DNA of 64,000 bases. It comes from Pollenia angustigena (taxonomy: Eukaryota > Arthropoda > Insecta > Diptera > Polleniidae). Each line of letters starts with the position of its first letter. The first letter of the stretch is position 1. Below are positions 43,161-55,359 of this stretch, one piece after another. Position numbers and translations under genes: made by a program. The DNA is taken from assembly GCA_930367215.1 (NCBI GenBank), contig OV884058.1, forward strand, positions 111,003,802 to 111,067,801. Direction: 5' to 3'. The notes under the pieces were generated by a model that worked only from the letters and a program-made list of their open reading frames with translations, ran no database searches and was not told the origin of the DNA.

Positions 43161-44599
43161 TTGAATAAAGACATTTGTGATTTAGTACCCGATACTAACG
43201 AAAGTACTTTTTATTACTGGTTTCCACCCAATAAAAAATATAATTTTTTATGACTAAATCGTTATTGTCGTTTAAAATCTGAAGCCATTTGAAGCAAACA
43301 AAAAAAAAAAAAAAATTACCAGCATTCCTTCGCAATTATCTTTAATCTAAAATAAACAAAAATATTTATTTTTTCCAAGATTTACTTATTTCTTACGTTA
43401 GATTGGTATAATACACCACATATTGTTTTATTTATTGCGGCGTATCCATCGTTATTACTTCACCAGTCTTTTATCAGCATTTTGCAGTGTGTCCACATAC
43501 TTGCTTGCGTCTACAGGTGATTAAAGACCGCATCGGAAGATAGTGTTAGATTTACACACATTAAATGTTGCATACACATGTATAAATCTCTTTCTCTCTC
43601 TCTTCCTCTAAACATTTACAGCCCCAACATAAATGTTAAAAAAAAAACAGTATTGTATATCTTGTCAATGTTTGACTTTAACAGTTTAATTAATTACATT
43701 TAATTAAGCTACGTTTAATGTAACCAGTTATCAACGTAATACCGTTGTTTTTGGAATTTACAAAAAAAATTACGAGGGATGTTGCTTTATAAAGAGAGTT
43801 TGAAGCAAAAACAAACTCGTTGCCAACAATTTGGTTTATGCCACAAACAATTTAGATAAAAATCAAGTGATTTTTATTTTTAATTGATATTTTTGCAAGT
43901 GATAATCAAAATAATTAGAAACTGCAGGAGATTTGTCTAAAGATTCGATAATGTCAAGAAACATCTACAAAGAAGATAAACAACTTAAAAAGTAAACAAA
44001 CTGTAAAATTATACTGTTATGTAAACAAATAGCCGAAGGACATTATATTCGACTGGGAGATTTAAAGCAACAATTAATCGATTAAAATTTTAACATGTTT
44101 ATGTACGTATAAAAAGGTGTGGACAACATCTTGGAACATTCGACTCGTACATATTTGCAAGTAGGTGTATTTTATTACAATGTGAGACACGTTTTATGAT
44201 TAAGCTTTAGCATAGCAATGTTTTGTGAATATTTTCAAAAACGTTTCTATGAAATTATTAAAAAATAATTATTTATTTTTCTTTTTTTTAATTTTGAAAC
44301 CTTATGCTTTGATTGCGTTTTCGATTCACAGCAAATTTATTTGCATTGCAGTAAAAAATGGATATAAGAGCAATTCATATTAGAAATATAACGCTATAAG
44401 AGTGTAAGATCTTTTTTTTTGTTTCTTTTATCAGGAGACTTAGAAGTGGAAGATTTTCGGAATACTTGTGTTTATTGAAATATATTGGCACAATACACAT
44501 AAATTTATCCAAAGTGCTGGCCCTAGTTTTCTGCAATTTTTCCAACTTTCTAGCAACATAAAAATTGCGCGCCAAAAAAAAAAACTGATAATATTCTTA
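43161..44599. other. AT-rich spacer
   Basis: A CTCTCTCTCT run lies near 43592-43605. A TATAAAAAGG at about 44108 with a donor-like GCAA|GTAGGT at 44160 could be a promoter and short leader, but there is no coding support. Confidence 0.35.
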
Positions 44600-46030
44600 G
44601 GTCAAGAACGAACCAAATTGATTTCCAATACCCTGTTCTAAATTAAAACCAATTCCAGTGAAAGCTTTCTACATCGACAGAAACATATCGTAGTCCGACG
44701 AATCAAAGTCTGGACTATAAGGCGCACACAGAAAAAAATCAAGTTAAAAACGTCGAAAACAAGGTTGATTTAAATTTTTTCGGTGGTGATTTTGCTTTAT
44801 ACAGGTTTCATGTTAATTCAACCTGATTTTACAATAACTGCGAACAACATTATTTTCTTTTGATATAACTATAATTCATGTTAATTTAACATTGCAGTAA
44901 AGTTAGAGCAAAATGTAATTTATATTGAAATAACAATCGGAATCACGTTGAATGAAAGTTATTTCCAGTTGCAACAACGTGAATTTCATGTAGAATCAAA
45001 TGGGTTTGAGTGTATTTTAACAGTGTGAAGAAGCTTCAGACAACATTTGCATTTATGTAAGAATAATTCAAAACCCTGTAACACATGTTTCACTTATTTT
45101 GTATTCTCCTTTGTTAACAGAAGCATTAGCAGAATCGCCCGATATGGTCATCATTCTACTTTGAAAACTTGATGTACTATTTAAATAAACAATTTTAATT
45201 AAAAGAATACGGGAATTGTCTTCTTTTTATAACATATTTTAAAAGTGAAAATAAAAAATGTACATAATTAAGTAGGTATGCATGTTAATTTAACAAGATA
45301 AACTTTTGATTTTAATACAAAACAGGTTTTTATGGGTTCAATATTGAATCCAGATTTATTTATATTTTAATATTTTTTATTTTTTATTTTTTAAACAGTG
45401 AATAATATTAAATAAACGTAATTTAAGCTTATTTTGATATTTTTTTATTAAAAATTAATATGAAATAATGATAAATTTAAGTAAAGGGCATAATTTTTCT
45501 GAAATTTAACATGCTTCTCAATCAACATTTTTCCATGTTAATTTTACATGGGTATTTTTTTCTGTGTGCGGGTGAGGCAAAACTTTACAACCACTATATT
45601 CTAAATAGTTTTTAACTTGTAAGAGGTGGCCTTGCGACGAATTTATATCTAGTGGCATATTCCGGGTCCGCTTTGATCGTCTAGCTCGAATTTAGCAGCT
45701 CATAAAAAACAGGATACTTCTGGTTGCATCAGAAACAGAGCATTACCTTAGCCACTTGGATAATCCTAAGGCTTTGTTTCGGCTGGTTAGTCGGGTTTTG
45801 TAAACGATTTCTGCGGCTTGTCTAATATTTAAAAACATGTTCAATGCCATAATGATACGATGCAGAAATGACTTCTATTAAAGGCTTTCGCGCAATATTT
45901 TGAACGTGAATAATTGTCTTTCAACGTCTCTCGTCTTAAACGTTTTGAAATGGTTGCTTGAGTTCTTACAATAAACTTGCATGTTCTTCTAGGGCTTGAC
46001 AATAATCGTTATCAACTAATTCCTCGTCTA
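44600..46030 (-). pseudogene. mariner transposase pseudogene split by a MITE
   Basis: Minus-strand fragments run in family order from high to low coordinates. First is ELVDNDYCQALEEHASLL and then ATISKRLRR (the N-terminal helix-turn-helix region, about 45.9-46.0 kb). After a gap comes VLPHP at about 45575, the MITE, and then YSPDFDSSDYDMFLSM (about 44725-44680), the PYSPDLAPSDYHLF signature with the last catalytic aspartate. A Q.I.N....FL block follows. Many frameshifts and stops. It is clearly dead. Confidence 0.75.
44725..45568. mobile_element. MITE with CACACAGAAAAAAAT ends inside mariner
   Basis: The inverted ends CACACAGAAAAAAAT bound about 0.84 kb with the word CATGTTAATTTAAC repeated in both orientations (44870, 45285, 45530). 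It interrupts the mariner signature between the PHP and YSPD codons. The TIR resembles the element at 19810, but a clear target duplication was not found. Confidence 0.7.
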
Positions 46031-46357
46031 TATTGTGAAAAAATTGCTATATAGACTTTTGAAATTTTCTTTTGAAACTGCAATACTACAACCATACCAG
46101 AGAACTGCAAAATCACTATTTTTCTTGATTTATTCATACGCTAAAATTTACATTAACTCTATGCCTGCAAAACAAAGTTCAGCGTTGATAATTTTGACAT
46201 CGTTTTGTACACATTTGATTTGTACATGTGTGAGTTTTTAATTGAAAGTGCTTTGTTTGCATTTATTGTTGCGCACGGAACAACACAAATACCCAAAGTC
46301 AAAAGGCAAAAATTCTTATGCTTTTGCATTCAAGTAGTCATTGGTATGAGTACGCTT
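46031..46357. other. spacer
   Basis: The frame at 46035-46241 has no recognisable feature and begins within 5 bp of mariner sequence. Probably not a gene. Confidence 0.3.
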
Positions 46358-46714
46358 CCCTGCAAATAATAGGACCAGTAAAAACACGCGTGTAAAGAGT
46401 TTCCCACAAGCTACCAGGACTAGTCCAAAAGTAACCCAAACGTATGGAAAAACGTGGTCTATTTAACATTACGATGCCCTAGGGCAGGACCATATAACCC
46501 ACCTTTGGACCACTAAGGAGTAGTTTTAAAACTACTCCATGTTATAGTTTTGAAGTCGTTTAAAAACGAAAGCATGTCGTTAAAAAACGAAGACATGTCG
46601 TCTCACTACAAACACTTTTTAACGATGACATGCTTGCATTATGTACATCGGGCCAGTCCATGGAGTAGTCCATTTTATCAAAATGGATGAGGTGGTCCAA
46701 TTTTATTTGAAGGG
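46358..46714 (+). mobile_element. MITE, CCCTGCAAATAA family, copy 1
   Basis: The ends CCCTGCAAATAATAGGACCA and CCAATTTTATTTGAAGGG bound sequence that recurs inverted at 62896-63269, including GTAGTTTTAAAACTACTCC, GAAGACATGTCGTCTCACTA and ACACGCGTGTAAAGAG. No coding sequence. A short TT flank is shared, so the target duplication is uncertain. Confidence 0.82.
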
Positions 46715-46766
46715 TTTGTTAAATTAACATTATCAGCAATAACAACTATAACAACAACAAATCATT

Positions 46767-46893
46767 GGCCCATATTCATAGTCAAAAATAAAGTCGACTT
46801 TAAGTTAAAACCGGCTTTAAATAATGTCAATAACATTGTTTTAAAGTCGACTTTAGAAAAAGTCGACTTTATTTTTGACTCTGAATATGGGCC
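46767..46893. mobile_element. 127-bp foldback MITE
   Basis: The ends GGCCCATATTCATAGTCAAA and the inverted near-copy are flanked by ATT (46764-46766 and 46894-46896). Inner GTCGACTTTA repeats make the palindrome extend almost to the centre. Confidence 0.8.
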
Positions 46894-46896
46894 ATT

Positions 46897-47606
46897 GTCT
46901 TCTATTTCTATGGAAATTGCTTGTTGTTGTTTTTCTTAAATTTTTTTTTCTTGTACTACATAGCAATTGCTGAATGCCTACATGAGTAATGATTGCTTGA
47001 TTTCTGGCTTTTTTGTTTGTATTTTTTTTTTCACCAAACCAATCATTGTCGCACCGAACACACAAACATCCTTATTAAAAAACGAAGCTAACGATGGTAT
47101 AAATAACAAAGCATGATTTGCATTATTTGAATGACTGCGGTTGCGCAAGTTTGATTGTATGACCGCAAGCGAGTGTAATTGTTGGTGTTCATTTAATGCG
47201 ATTTTTTGCAATCGTACAAAGCCGTTCTCTGAACCATACGATGAAACTCTTGTTTTCCAACTTTTTCTCATTAGTCGATTATCTTTTTTCCCAAAGAAAA
47301 ACTGCACATTAAAGATATTTTGGGGTTCTCAATGCCTCATTTGCTTCTGTCGCAAAGCTAATCCGCTCTCATCTACCAATTATTTATTTGCCGTACAGAT
47401 AAGTTCAAAGCTGACTGCCAACTTGAACATGTACTTTGAGCAGTGGTGCCAACTGATCTAGGCAATCTCTGTCTTCCACTTCAAAACCGAACAAACCATA
47501 TCGGGCACGTTTAAATCGATTGAACCTATTCAGATTGAGCTTCGGTGAGCAATGTGCTTCGGCTATTGTTGTTGGCACGAAACCCAACATACTTCAAAAA
47601 TTGTTG
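46897..47606. other. spacer with unrecognised frames
   Basis: Frames of 109 (minus, 46978-47307) and 106 codons (plus, 47141-47461) overlap each other. Neither has recognisable motifs or splice sites. A CAGTGGTGCCAACTG near 47443 resembles an hAT end but no partner was found. Confidence 0.3.
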
Positions 47607-47614
47607 TTTACACT

Positions 47615-47976
47615 CAAGGCGAGTTCATAAAAGGTGGTCTTGGCTTGCTACGTAAGCAATTGCTGTAAACTAGCCATATGTCAAAATGGTATGCTGTTAC
47701 TTTTTTACATTTATATTTAAATGTTTGTGTGTTAGTGCACAGCTAATATGTTTACTTCATTGTTGTATTATTTGGACACAACAGCTGCGTTCGTTTTCCC
47801 CAAAATTTGTACAAATTAGTACTGGATTTTACTGAAATGCGTTCGCGTACACATAAATTTGTACTGGATTTTTCTGGGATTTTACTGGAAAAATAAACGA
47901 ACGCACATAATGTTAGAGTATTTTACAGTGTTGTATCCGTTTTCAACATAAGACCACCTTGTGTGAATTCGCCTTG
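47615..47976. mobile_element. CAAGGCGAATTC MITE, copy 2, with a nested palindrome
   Basis: The ends CAAGGCGAGTTCATAAAAGG and the inverted GTGAATTCGCCTTG are flanked by TTTACACT and TTTGCACT (seven of eight). Inside, a smaller inverted pair CTGCGTTCGTTT / AAACGAACGCA (about 47785-47906) looks like a second insertion. Confidence 0.75.
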
Positions 47977-48798
47977 TTTGCACTTTTTCGTTTAATGACT
48001 AAAGTCTAGTACTCTGTTCAAATTTGTGAAAAATGTTGAGCAACATTCATTATTCCACTCGAAAATTTTGACATTTATCAATGTTACCAATCTTGCGAGC
48101 AAGGCGAATTGACTAGAAGGTGAGGTCAATTCTACAACTACAATGCGTCTGTGGTCGGGTTGTCAACATACTTTTATGCTTTTGCTTAAAGTTCCACGTG
48201 AAATAAAGGCAGCTTACATTATTTCGCAGTTGTAAAATAATGTTGCCAAAAAACATTTCGGAACTTTTTCACAAAATAAACAGAGTACAACTCTATCAAC
48301 ATTATTTCATAGATATTCCGCACAAGTTTTTTTCATATGCATTTTGACAGCATTTCACGTGAAATGTTGAACTGAGAATAAATGACAAATGTTTTAGGCC
48401 ACAAAACAAATGCAAAACATACACCATCTGTTATAAAACCACCATTTCGAAATTGCACACCCAATAATTAAACGTGATGAAAATTTGGTAAAGTCATTAG
48501 TTTTTCCGACAAACTAGCAACTCTTGAAGCATTGAAAGCTTATATTCAAGCCAGCATTCACCCTGCACGGTCAAACTTATTGAAAAAAGTTGTCCCAAAT
48601 TGGACCCATTCAAATGGATCATGTAACTCGTTGGAGTGGCGGACATAGGCCGGAAATATATTACAAAAATAATTTCCATGAAACTGTCTATCGGATGATA
48701 ACAAAAAATTTATTCCAACAATATTGCTGTCTAGTAATTCTAGATATCACAAAGTTATCTTCAAAATGCAACTTGTACCTTAAACACAATTTTTATAT
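47977..48798. other. spacer
   Basis: A CAAGGCGAATTGACTAGAAGG at 48100 looks like a solitary end of the same MITE family. Also TTTCACGTGAAATG words at 48190 and 48353. No gene. Confidence 0.35.
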
Positions 48799-49470
48799 CA
48801 GTATTCCACGGATAATTACCTCGACAAAAATGCCAATATTTTTGGGTAATTATGCGGGGTAAGCATTTAAACGAATACGCTTAACTACCTCGTTGAGGTA
48901 ATAATAAGAATACGTTTAACTACCTCTTTGAGGTTATTAAGCGAATTCGTTTAAATACCTCAGTGAGGTAATTAGACGTTTTTATTTACAAGATAACTTA
49001 ACATTGATGTATAAAAAAATTTAAGAAAGGAATTTTTACATGTATCAGCTATTATTTGATATAAATTTGGTGTATCTAGATAATATGAATCTTGACCTCA
49101 TAACATAACTTTTAATGCAAATATTAATTTGTTGAATATTTTGCTTCAAGCCATATTTTGTTTTTTAGGCATATTTTTTAAAAACAAATTTAGTGCATAT
49201 TTTCAAATTATTAACATATAAAACTTGGTTGCATTACTTGCTGTGTTTTTGTCAAATAGTACTGAGGCAATTAAACGAATGAAATGTAGGTATAATTTTG
49301 TTTTGGGAGTTAAATTTTTAAGGCATTTATCCGAATCGGGTAATAAAGCGTGTGGCAATTAAACGTGCACTTTTGTTTAAAAAATGGAAGAAAAAAAACG
49401 GGGATTTAAAACTCGAGGTAAATAAGCGTGAAAGGCATTTAAGCGTGGGGTAATTATCCGGGTTATACTG
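48799..49470. mobile_element. pogo-like MITE
   Basis: The ends CAGTATTCCACGGATAATTA and inverted CAGTATAACCCGGATAATTA are flanked by TAT on both sides (48796-48798 and 49471-49473). CAGTAT ends with a TA target fit pogo/Tigger elements. Inside are repeated palindromes CCTCGTTGAGG, CCTCTTTGAGG and CCTCAGTGAGG separated by TTAAACG words. No transposase. Confidence 0.75.
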
Positions 49471-49473
49471 TAT

Positions 49474-50371
49474 GACTATTTTTTAAGACATTTTATCAAG
49501 TTTTCTTCAAAATTGTGTGCAGGGTAATACAAATAAAATTGCGAGTTCGATTCACAACGAAATATATTAAAAGTTACGAAAAACTACTGGCACTGCCCTG
49601 CCCATCTTCAACATTTTTCTATTTTTATTTGTCTGGTAACTGGAAAAATTTTAAACTGTATAAAAAATAATATTTTCTACAGCAAACTTAACTCAACTAC
49701 TCCAAGTTTCCAGTGAATTCTCAAAAACCATTTAAAATAATTCTTCCCATTTTAATAGTTTATGCCTGAAACTATTAAAAAAAATAAATACAATAATAAA
49801 TATATAAATATTTGCAACTACAAACACCATCATAAATATTGGAACCTGCCACATGCAATGTTAAATACAATAAAATATCTTTTATAAAATGTATCTCATT
49901 CGTTTCTCTTTGGAGTTTAAACTTCTTAGAATCCATTTAATTTGCTCTATAATGTATCATCCCATTAGTTTTAATCTTTAAAGGCATAAAAATTCTTTAA
50001 TTTTCGCTTTTAGTTTTTTTGTCTTTCGTAATTCTGCGTTAAAACTGTCAATAATTTTGATTACATGTCTATAAACGGGTACTTTATTACACATATTCGA
50101 ACATCAAGTGGCATTAAAATTGATAAGGAAAACAAAAAAGAATATAAAACAAAATAACAGAGAAACTTTAAAACCGCAGCCGCAAAATTAATATGACGAC
50201 GGACGACAATAGATGTGGCAATTGTGAATGAAAATTTACTATAATTGTAGTTAATTATATTTTTATATGGACGTTATATTTTCTTTAAACTAAACAATTT
50301 TATACATCGAAAAGAAGTAAAAAATATGCAGCAGTTACATGAAGCTTTATTTCGAGAGCTTTGAAGGATTG
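49474..50371. other. AT-rich spacer
   Basis: No gene or repeat recognised. Confidence 0.4.
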
Positions 50372-50379
50372 CTTTAGAG

Positions 50380-51785
50380 CAGCGGTCACTAACTACTTAT
50401 ATTTGGGGTCCGTTTTTAAAAAAATCACGACCATCGCGATCCGAAAGGTGAAATATTTAAATAATATGTTTAGATACTGAATCAATGGACAAATAAAACG
50501 AATGGGTTTCGGTGCATTATTTTATTAAATAATAAACAAATGCATTGAATAAGAAGAAGTAAGTGCTAAGGGTTTTTACAATATTAATGAGAAAAATTAC
50601 ATTTTTTGTCTTGGAACATCCGTCGGAAGTTTAAAGTGAAGCTTGTGCAGGCTATTCTCATTAAATATTGGAGATTTTCATCGGCAAGTCTGTTCAGGAA
50701 TTTATTTTTAATGAAGTTCATCCTAGAAAATGCTGCTTCACAAACATATGTTGACCCAAACAAAGTGAGAAGTTTCAAGGCAAATTTTTTTTAATTCTGG
50801 GTATTTATTGGCTCAAACAAATTTTATCCAAAACACTTGACAAGAAACTTACTGTTTTTGGTGTTTTAAAACTCTATTTTCTTGGAAATCGATCATTTCC
50901 ATCTGAAGAGAAGCTTAGTTACTACCGAAAATATTTGCAGCATCATTTCTCCATTCTTCCCCAGGAATCAGAGAATAAATGTTACTGAGGATATCGACTA
51001 CATTCCCAATATTCTTTAAATCTGCGAATCTGTTTTCGAATTCCGATTTTAGATTATCAATGAACGTCTTGTATTGGCCGACGTCAAGCTCGTTGTCATT
51101 GTAGATTTTTTTTTAATTAGGGAAGTGTAGGCGTTCATTATCCAGATCAATATTGAAAATATCGAGTTTCGCAAAAAGCTTTTTACTTCTTACAAGAGCT
51201 CCCATACAAGCTTTCCCTTGCCTTGATGTTTAAGGTTCAGATCATTGATGTGTTTAAAAATATCTGATAAGAAAGCCATTGAAGTTACGTTTTCTTTATC
51301 GCTAAGAAAACATAAGTAATCGTTGTTTGATCAATTTTGAAAAAAAAATGTCTCCAAGTCTTCTAAAATGGTGAAGAATCGTTGTACAACGCAGCCTTTG
51401 CTTAACCATCCCACATTATTATGCAATAACAGATCGTCATATTGAGCATCCACTTCGTCAAGAAATATTTTTAATTCACGATGTTTCAGTGCTGATTTGG
51501 CTCGAAAAAATTTTATTATTTTCATCACTCCTTGCATTGTAAGCTCAAGACTAAGATTGAGTTTGCCACAAAGCACAGTTTGGTGAATGATACAATGGTA
51601 AGAAATCAAATTTCCTATTACTTGTTCGTTAACGGATCATCACCATAGGCTGATGTCGAGACGAAAATATTTCTCTTGAATTTGTTGTTACATAATGTGA
51701 AATATTTTGTATTATTAAGACAAAGTCCGCATAAAAAAGGCTACGGTCCGGATCCGGACCGCGGTCCGCCAGTTGGAGACCCCTG
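50380..51785 (-). mobile_element. Charlie-like hAT element, perfect 8-bp TSD
   Basis: The ends CAGCGGTCACTAACTAC and CAGGGGTCTCCAACTGGC (inverted) are flanked by CTTTAGAG at 50372-50379 and 51786-51793. Both the CAGGGGTC..CAAC end and the coding remains inside are typical of the Charlie/ZBED branch of hAT. At 1,406 bp it has lost much of its gene. Confidence 0.93.
50584..51640 (-). pseudogene. Charlie-like hAT transposase remnant
   Basis: Read on the minus strand from high to low coordinates: YHCIIHQTVLCGKLNLSLEL and LLLHNNVGWLSKGCVVQRFF (51.61-51.33 kb), then FLSDIFKHINDLNLKHQGKG (about 51.28-51.21 kb), FIDNLKSEFENRFADLKNIG (about 51.06 kb), and last TLFGSTYVCEAAFSRMNFIK with RLADENLQYLMRIA (50.77-50.65 kb), the hAT dimerisation region. 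This order and wording match the GTF2IRD2/ZBED-type transposases. The N-terminal half is absent and there are several frameshifts. Confidence 0.88.
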
Positions 51786-51793
51786 CTTTAGAG

Positions 51794-53299
51794 TCTGGAA
51801 AAGCTTTTGTTTAAACAAAAAAGTTAAAAGCATTTCTTACAAAAATAAATGTTTTAAGCTTTTTAAAAAACTTTTAAAAAGAGCTTTTTTTGCATTAAAA
51901 GGTGCATTAAACGATTATGCAAAAACTTTTAAAGTTGGGAAGACTCAAAAGATTAGATTGAAAGTTTGTTATTCCATTTGAAATTTCTACAATATTTATC
52001 TTAGCACCTACAAAATATGCATTTTCTGTGTACTTATGAGTAGCGAAGTTGATTTAACAATGTCCATCTGTCCGTGTGTATGTTGAGATGGTAGATTAGA
52101 AAGGTTTGATTTATGAATGTCGTTTTAAATAAAAAGCTTGTGAAGCAAGTTTTGGAAAAGTTTCCCATAAAAACAATTTTCAAATGAACATTTTTTTCTA
52201 AAATAAAACTTTTAAGAAAATTTTTTAAAAGGTTTGTTTGAATAGTCCTCATCCATGTTATGAAACATTTGCTGCCAAAACTTTCTTCAATTCTCTTTTG
52301 AAACTGCATTCGTGTCCATAGAATAACAATTTTGTTTTACAGCATTGAGTCAATTTCTATGCCTTCTCTCTTTCTTTCGATAACAAACTGGCAAAAACTG
52401 CTTGAACATGAAACAAATTGAGCTTTTTCAAAATAGGCATCAACATTTTCACTGGTGTTCATAAAAGAGCAACAATTTTTTCCGCGACCACACACATTTT
52501 AAATAAAGAACCCGTATGCAACTTTTGCCCAGAACAATATTACGTGTTGTTATAATTATTTGTTGGAACCTTTTGTTTAAATTTTCATTCAAAACTAAAT
52601 AAAATTATTTTGAACGTCAGAAACAATATCACACAAATTGTTGCTGAAGTTGTAGTTGACTCAACTTTTCAAAAAATACTTTAGTTACATTTTTGTTTAT
52701 AATATGAAAGGAAAATGTATGAAATACTCTGGGAAGAAATAAGATAGAAGAAAAAACGAAATTGTTGCTTTGATTGTGAACAAACCCAATAAAAATTTCA
52801 TTAGTTTGCGAAGCACTAATGGTACATTTAAAAAATAAGCGCAATTATGTGCTACGCAATAAGACATACAGAAATGCAGTAAAGTAAGTGAAAGAACTCT
52901 CAACAACTTTTATAAAAAAAAAGGAACTCAATTTCATTTGCTACGGCATTCCCTTACTACGAAGCAGGTTTGTAAGGGAGAATACTAAAAAAATAACTGT
53001 ATCAAAACATTCAGTATGTAAAGCTGATCGTTACATCCAACAATTTTTATATGCACTGAATAATGCGCTTTATGTGTCAAAAATGTATTGCTTCCAAGTG
53101 GGAACTCGCCATATAAAATTCATGTCTTCCGTAAGCGGTATGGTAAGCGAAACTCTTACATTTCTCCCTTACAAATCTGCTTCATTTGAAGCTCAATTTT
53201 TTACTGGAAAGCTTTACACTTTTCCATTTGTCTTTCCCCTTTCATCATCAAACTCAAATGTTTCGCAGCAAATGTTTCATAATATGTATTGGGACTTTG
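51794..53299. other. spacer with a foldback and a 144-codon frame
   Basis: Inverted words GCAGGTTTGTAAGGGAGAA (about 52964) and TTTCTCCCTTACAAATCTGC (about 53160) bound much of the plus-strand frame 52888-53322. It is therefore probably read through a MITE rather than a gene. No domain is recognised. 51800-51980 has AAAAGCTTTT-type degenerate repeats. Confidence 0.4.
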
Positions 53300-53760
53300 G
53301 AAAAGTCATAGAAAACTTTTGATTGGGAAAACATTTTTAAAGAAAACTTTCGATTATAGTCTTCTACTAAAAAACTTTTGTTTTGGAAGAGTAATCTGTC
53401 CATAGGAACCTTTCAATTGGAAAAGCTTTCGTTAAGAACAAGTTTCTCAATGGAAAGCTTCAATTAAAAAATGTTCTTTAGTAAACTTTCGAAAAGAAAA
53501 AGTTTATGTTTATTACAAAAAGTCTTTTAAAAGTGGGTTTATATTAAAAAAAGGGTTTTTTTAGGAATCTTTAAATTACAAAGAGTTTTCTATAGAAAGT
53601 TTTCATTTAGATAGAGCTTTTTATCTAAAACTTTTGTGCGGCAAAAATTTTCTATTGAAAACTTGCGATGTAAAACTGATTTTCGTTAAAAAATTTATGT
53701 TAGAAAAAATGCTTTTTATTACAAGCTTTCGACTAGAAAAAACTTCACTGCAAAAGCATT
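53300..53760. repeat. degenerate GAAAACTTT array, part 1
   Basis: Words of the type GAAAACTTTYGATT and AAAGTTTTCTATAG recur in both orientations every 25-35 bases without exact units. The same kind of sequence is at 59336-59736 and 60480-61480. Confidence 0.65.
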
Positions 53761-54203
53761 GTTAACTGCCTGTTTTTCGAAATTGCTTGGGAATTTATAT
53801 TGAAACAACAATTAAAAAATTCAAATTTGTTTTTGTTTTCAATATAAATATCTGATTTTTTTTTTATTTGTCATTATTTTTTTATTGAATCTTTATATAT
53901 TAAATATGAACAAACAATAATTAATCAAATCTTAACCTAATACGTTATTTTATGTCCTGCCAGTGCCAGACAAAAATTTTCTTCATTACGGGTTCTGTTC
54001 ACATATGTAGGTGCTTATCGCTCATCTAATTGGGTAAGTGCTGCAGTGTCTCTCCTTCTTAAGCGAGTGTGGCCGCCATAATTTAAAATATTTCAAGCTA
54101 ATGGATTAGGTTGTTGTTCAAGCCTTTTTAAATATTTTATTGCATATTTTGTAATCATAGATTTCACTAATGGCACATTGAGATCCTTATGAATGTTTGA
54201 GTT

Positions 54204-55316
54204 TTAAACATACCCGGGAGCGGCTGTGATTATTCGAAGAAGTTTATTTTGGCGCCTTTGAATTTTATCGATATTAGAGGCCGAGGCAGTGCCCCATAGT
54301 TGAATACCGTAGCACCAGATAGGCTTTAAGATAGAGTTGTAAAGTAGAAGCTTGCAATCGAGACTAAGGACAGAATTTCTTCCAATAAGCCAATGAATTT
54401 GAATGGCTTTTAGTTTCATTTGAGTTAATTTTGCCTCTATATGACATTTCCACGTAAATCGCCGATCCAGATGTATACCGAGATATTTAACATGCGAATG
54501 TTGAGGAATTATTTGATTATTGATTGTAATAGGGGGGCAAGATTTCCGGCGCAAAGTGAATGTTATATGTACGCATTTTTGCTCATTGACCATTATCCTC
54601 CATTGTCGTAACCATATTTCTAGTTGAAATATATGATGCTGTAAGTAACGCGATGCTTCATAACGATTTTCATGGACGCTTAGAAAAGCTGTATAGTCTG
54701 CAAAGGTTGAAGTTTGTGTATAGTTGCTTGATGGCATGTCCGAAGTATAAATTAGGTTTAATAGGGGGCCCAGGATGCTGCCTTGTGGGACTCCAGCGGC
54801 AATGGGCTGAGGTGAACTTAAGAAATTTCCTTCTTTAATAATAAATTGACGACCGACTAAGTAACTTTCCAGCAGCTTGTGTGTGTTTGCTGGTAAATTT
54901 TGCTTCAATTTATGTAATAAGCCTTCATGCCAGACTTTATCAAAAGCTTGCGAAACATCGATGAAGAGTGCTAAGCAATATTTCTTTTCTTCAAATGCTT
55001 TTCTTATGACATTTACTATTCGATGAGTCTGTTCGATTTTGCTGTGTTTTCTTTTAAATCCGAACTGATGGTTTGGAATACATCTATTTTCACTTAAAAT
55101 CAGTGTTAATTTTGAAACTAATAATTTCTCAAACAGCTTTGACATATTTGATAATAAGCTAATAGGCCTATAAGACTCAACTTTTGTATGATCTTTACCT
55201 GGCTTTGGTATCATGGTAACTAAGGAAACCTTCCATTTTTGAGGATAGTATTCAAGGCGTAAAATAGCATTAAAAATAAAAAGAATAATTTTCTTTGCTA
55301 TGCGAGGTAGCTCCAA
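54204..55316 (-). pseudogene. Jockey-like reverse transcriptase, 370-codon open frame
   Basis: In order: KVSLVTMIPKPGKDHTKVES, YRPISLLSNMSKLFEKLL, the first catalytic aspartate in FIDVSQAFDKVWH, AAGVPQGSILGPLLNLIYTSDMP, and FADYTAFLS where the family has F/YADD. The second catalytic aspartate is tyrosine, which should abolish polymerisation. VKYLGIHLDRRFTWKCHI and LLLYNSILKPIWCYGIQLWG follow. The ATG at 55316 is not the real start; the frame continues upstream to the insertion point at 55359. The gene is long and open but cannot be active. Confidence 0.92.
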
Positions 55317-55359
55317 AAGCCTTTTATTACTGATTTTATCAATACCAGGTGCCTTCTTA

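Noticed and set aside
44108..44165. TATAAAAAGG followed by a donor-like site, a possible promoter and leader
   Set aside because: No initiator, coding exon or conservation evidence. TATA-like words are expected by chance in sequence this AT-rich.
22359..49470. Possible CRISPR-like arrays (82-bp units, 153-bp units, CCTCnnTGAGG series)
   Set aside because: Units are contiguous without unique spacers, the genome is eukaryotic, and each array lies within a transposable element.
52888..53322. 144-codon plus-strand frame, the longest apparently non-transposon frame here
   Set aside because: Inverted repeats of about 20 bp sit inside it, no domain is recognisable and the start context is poor. 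It is more likely read through a foldback element.
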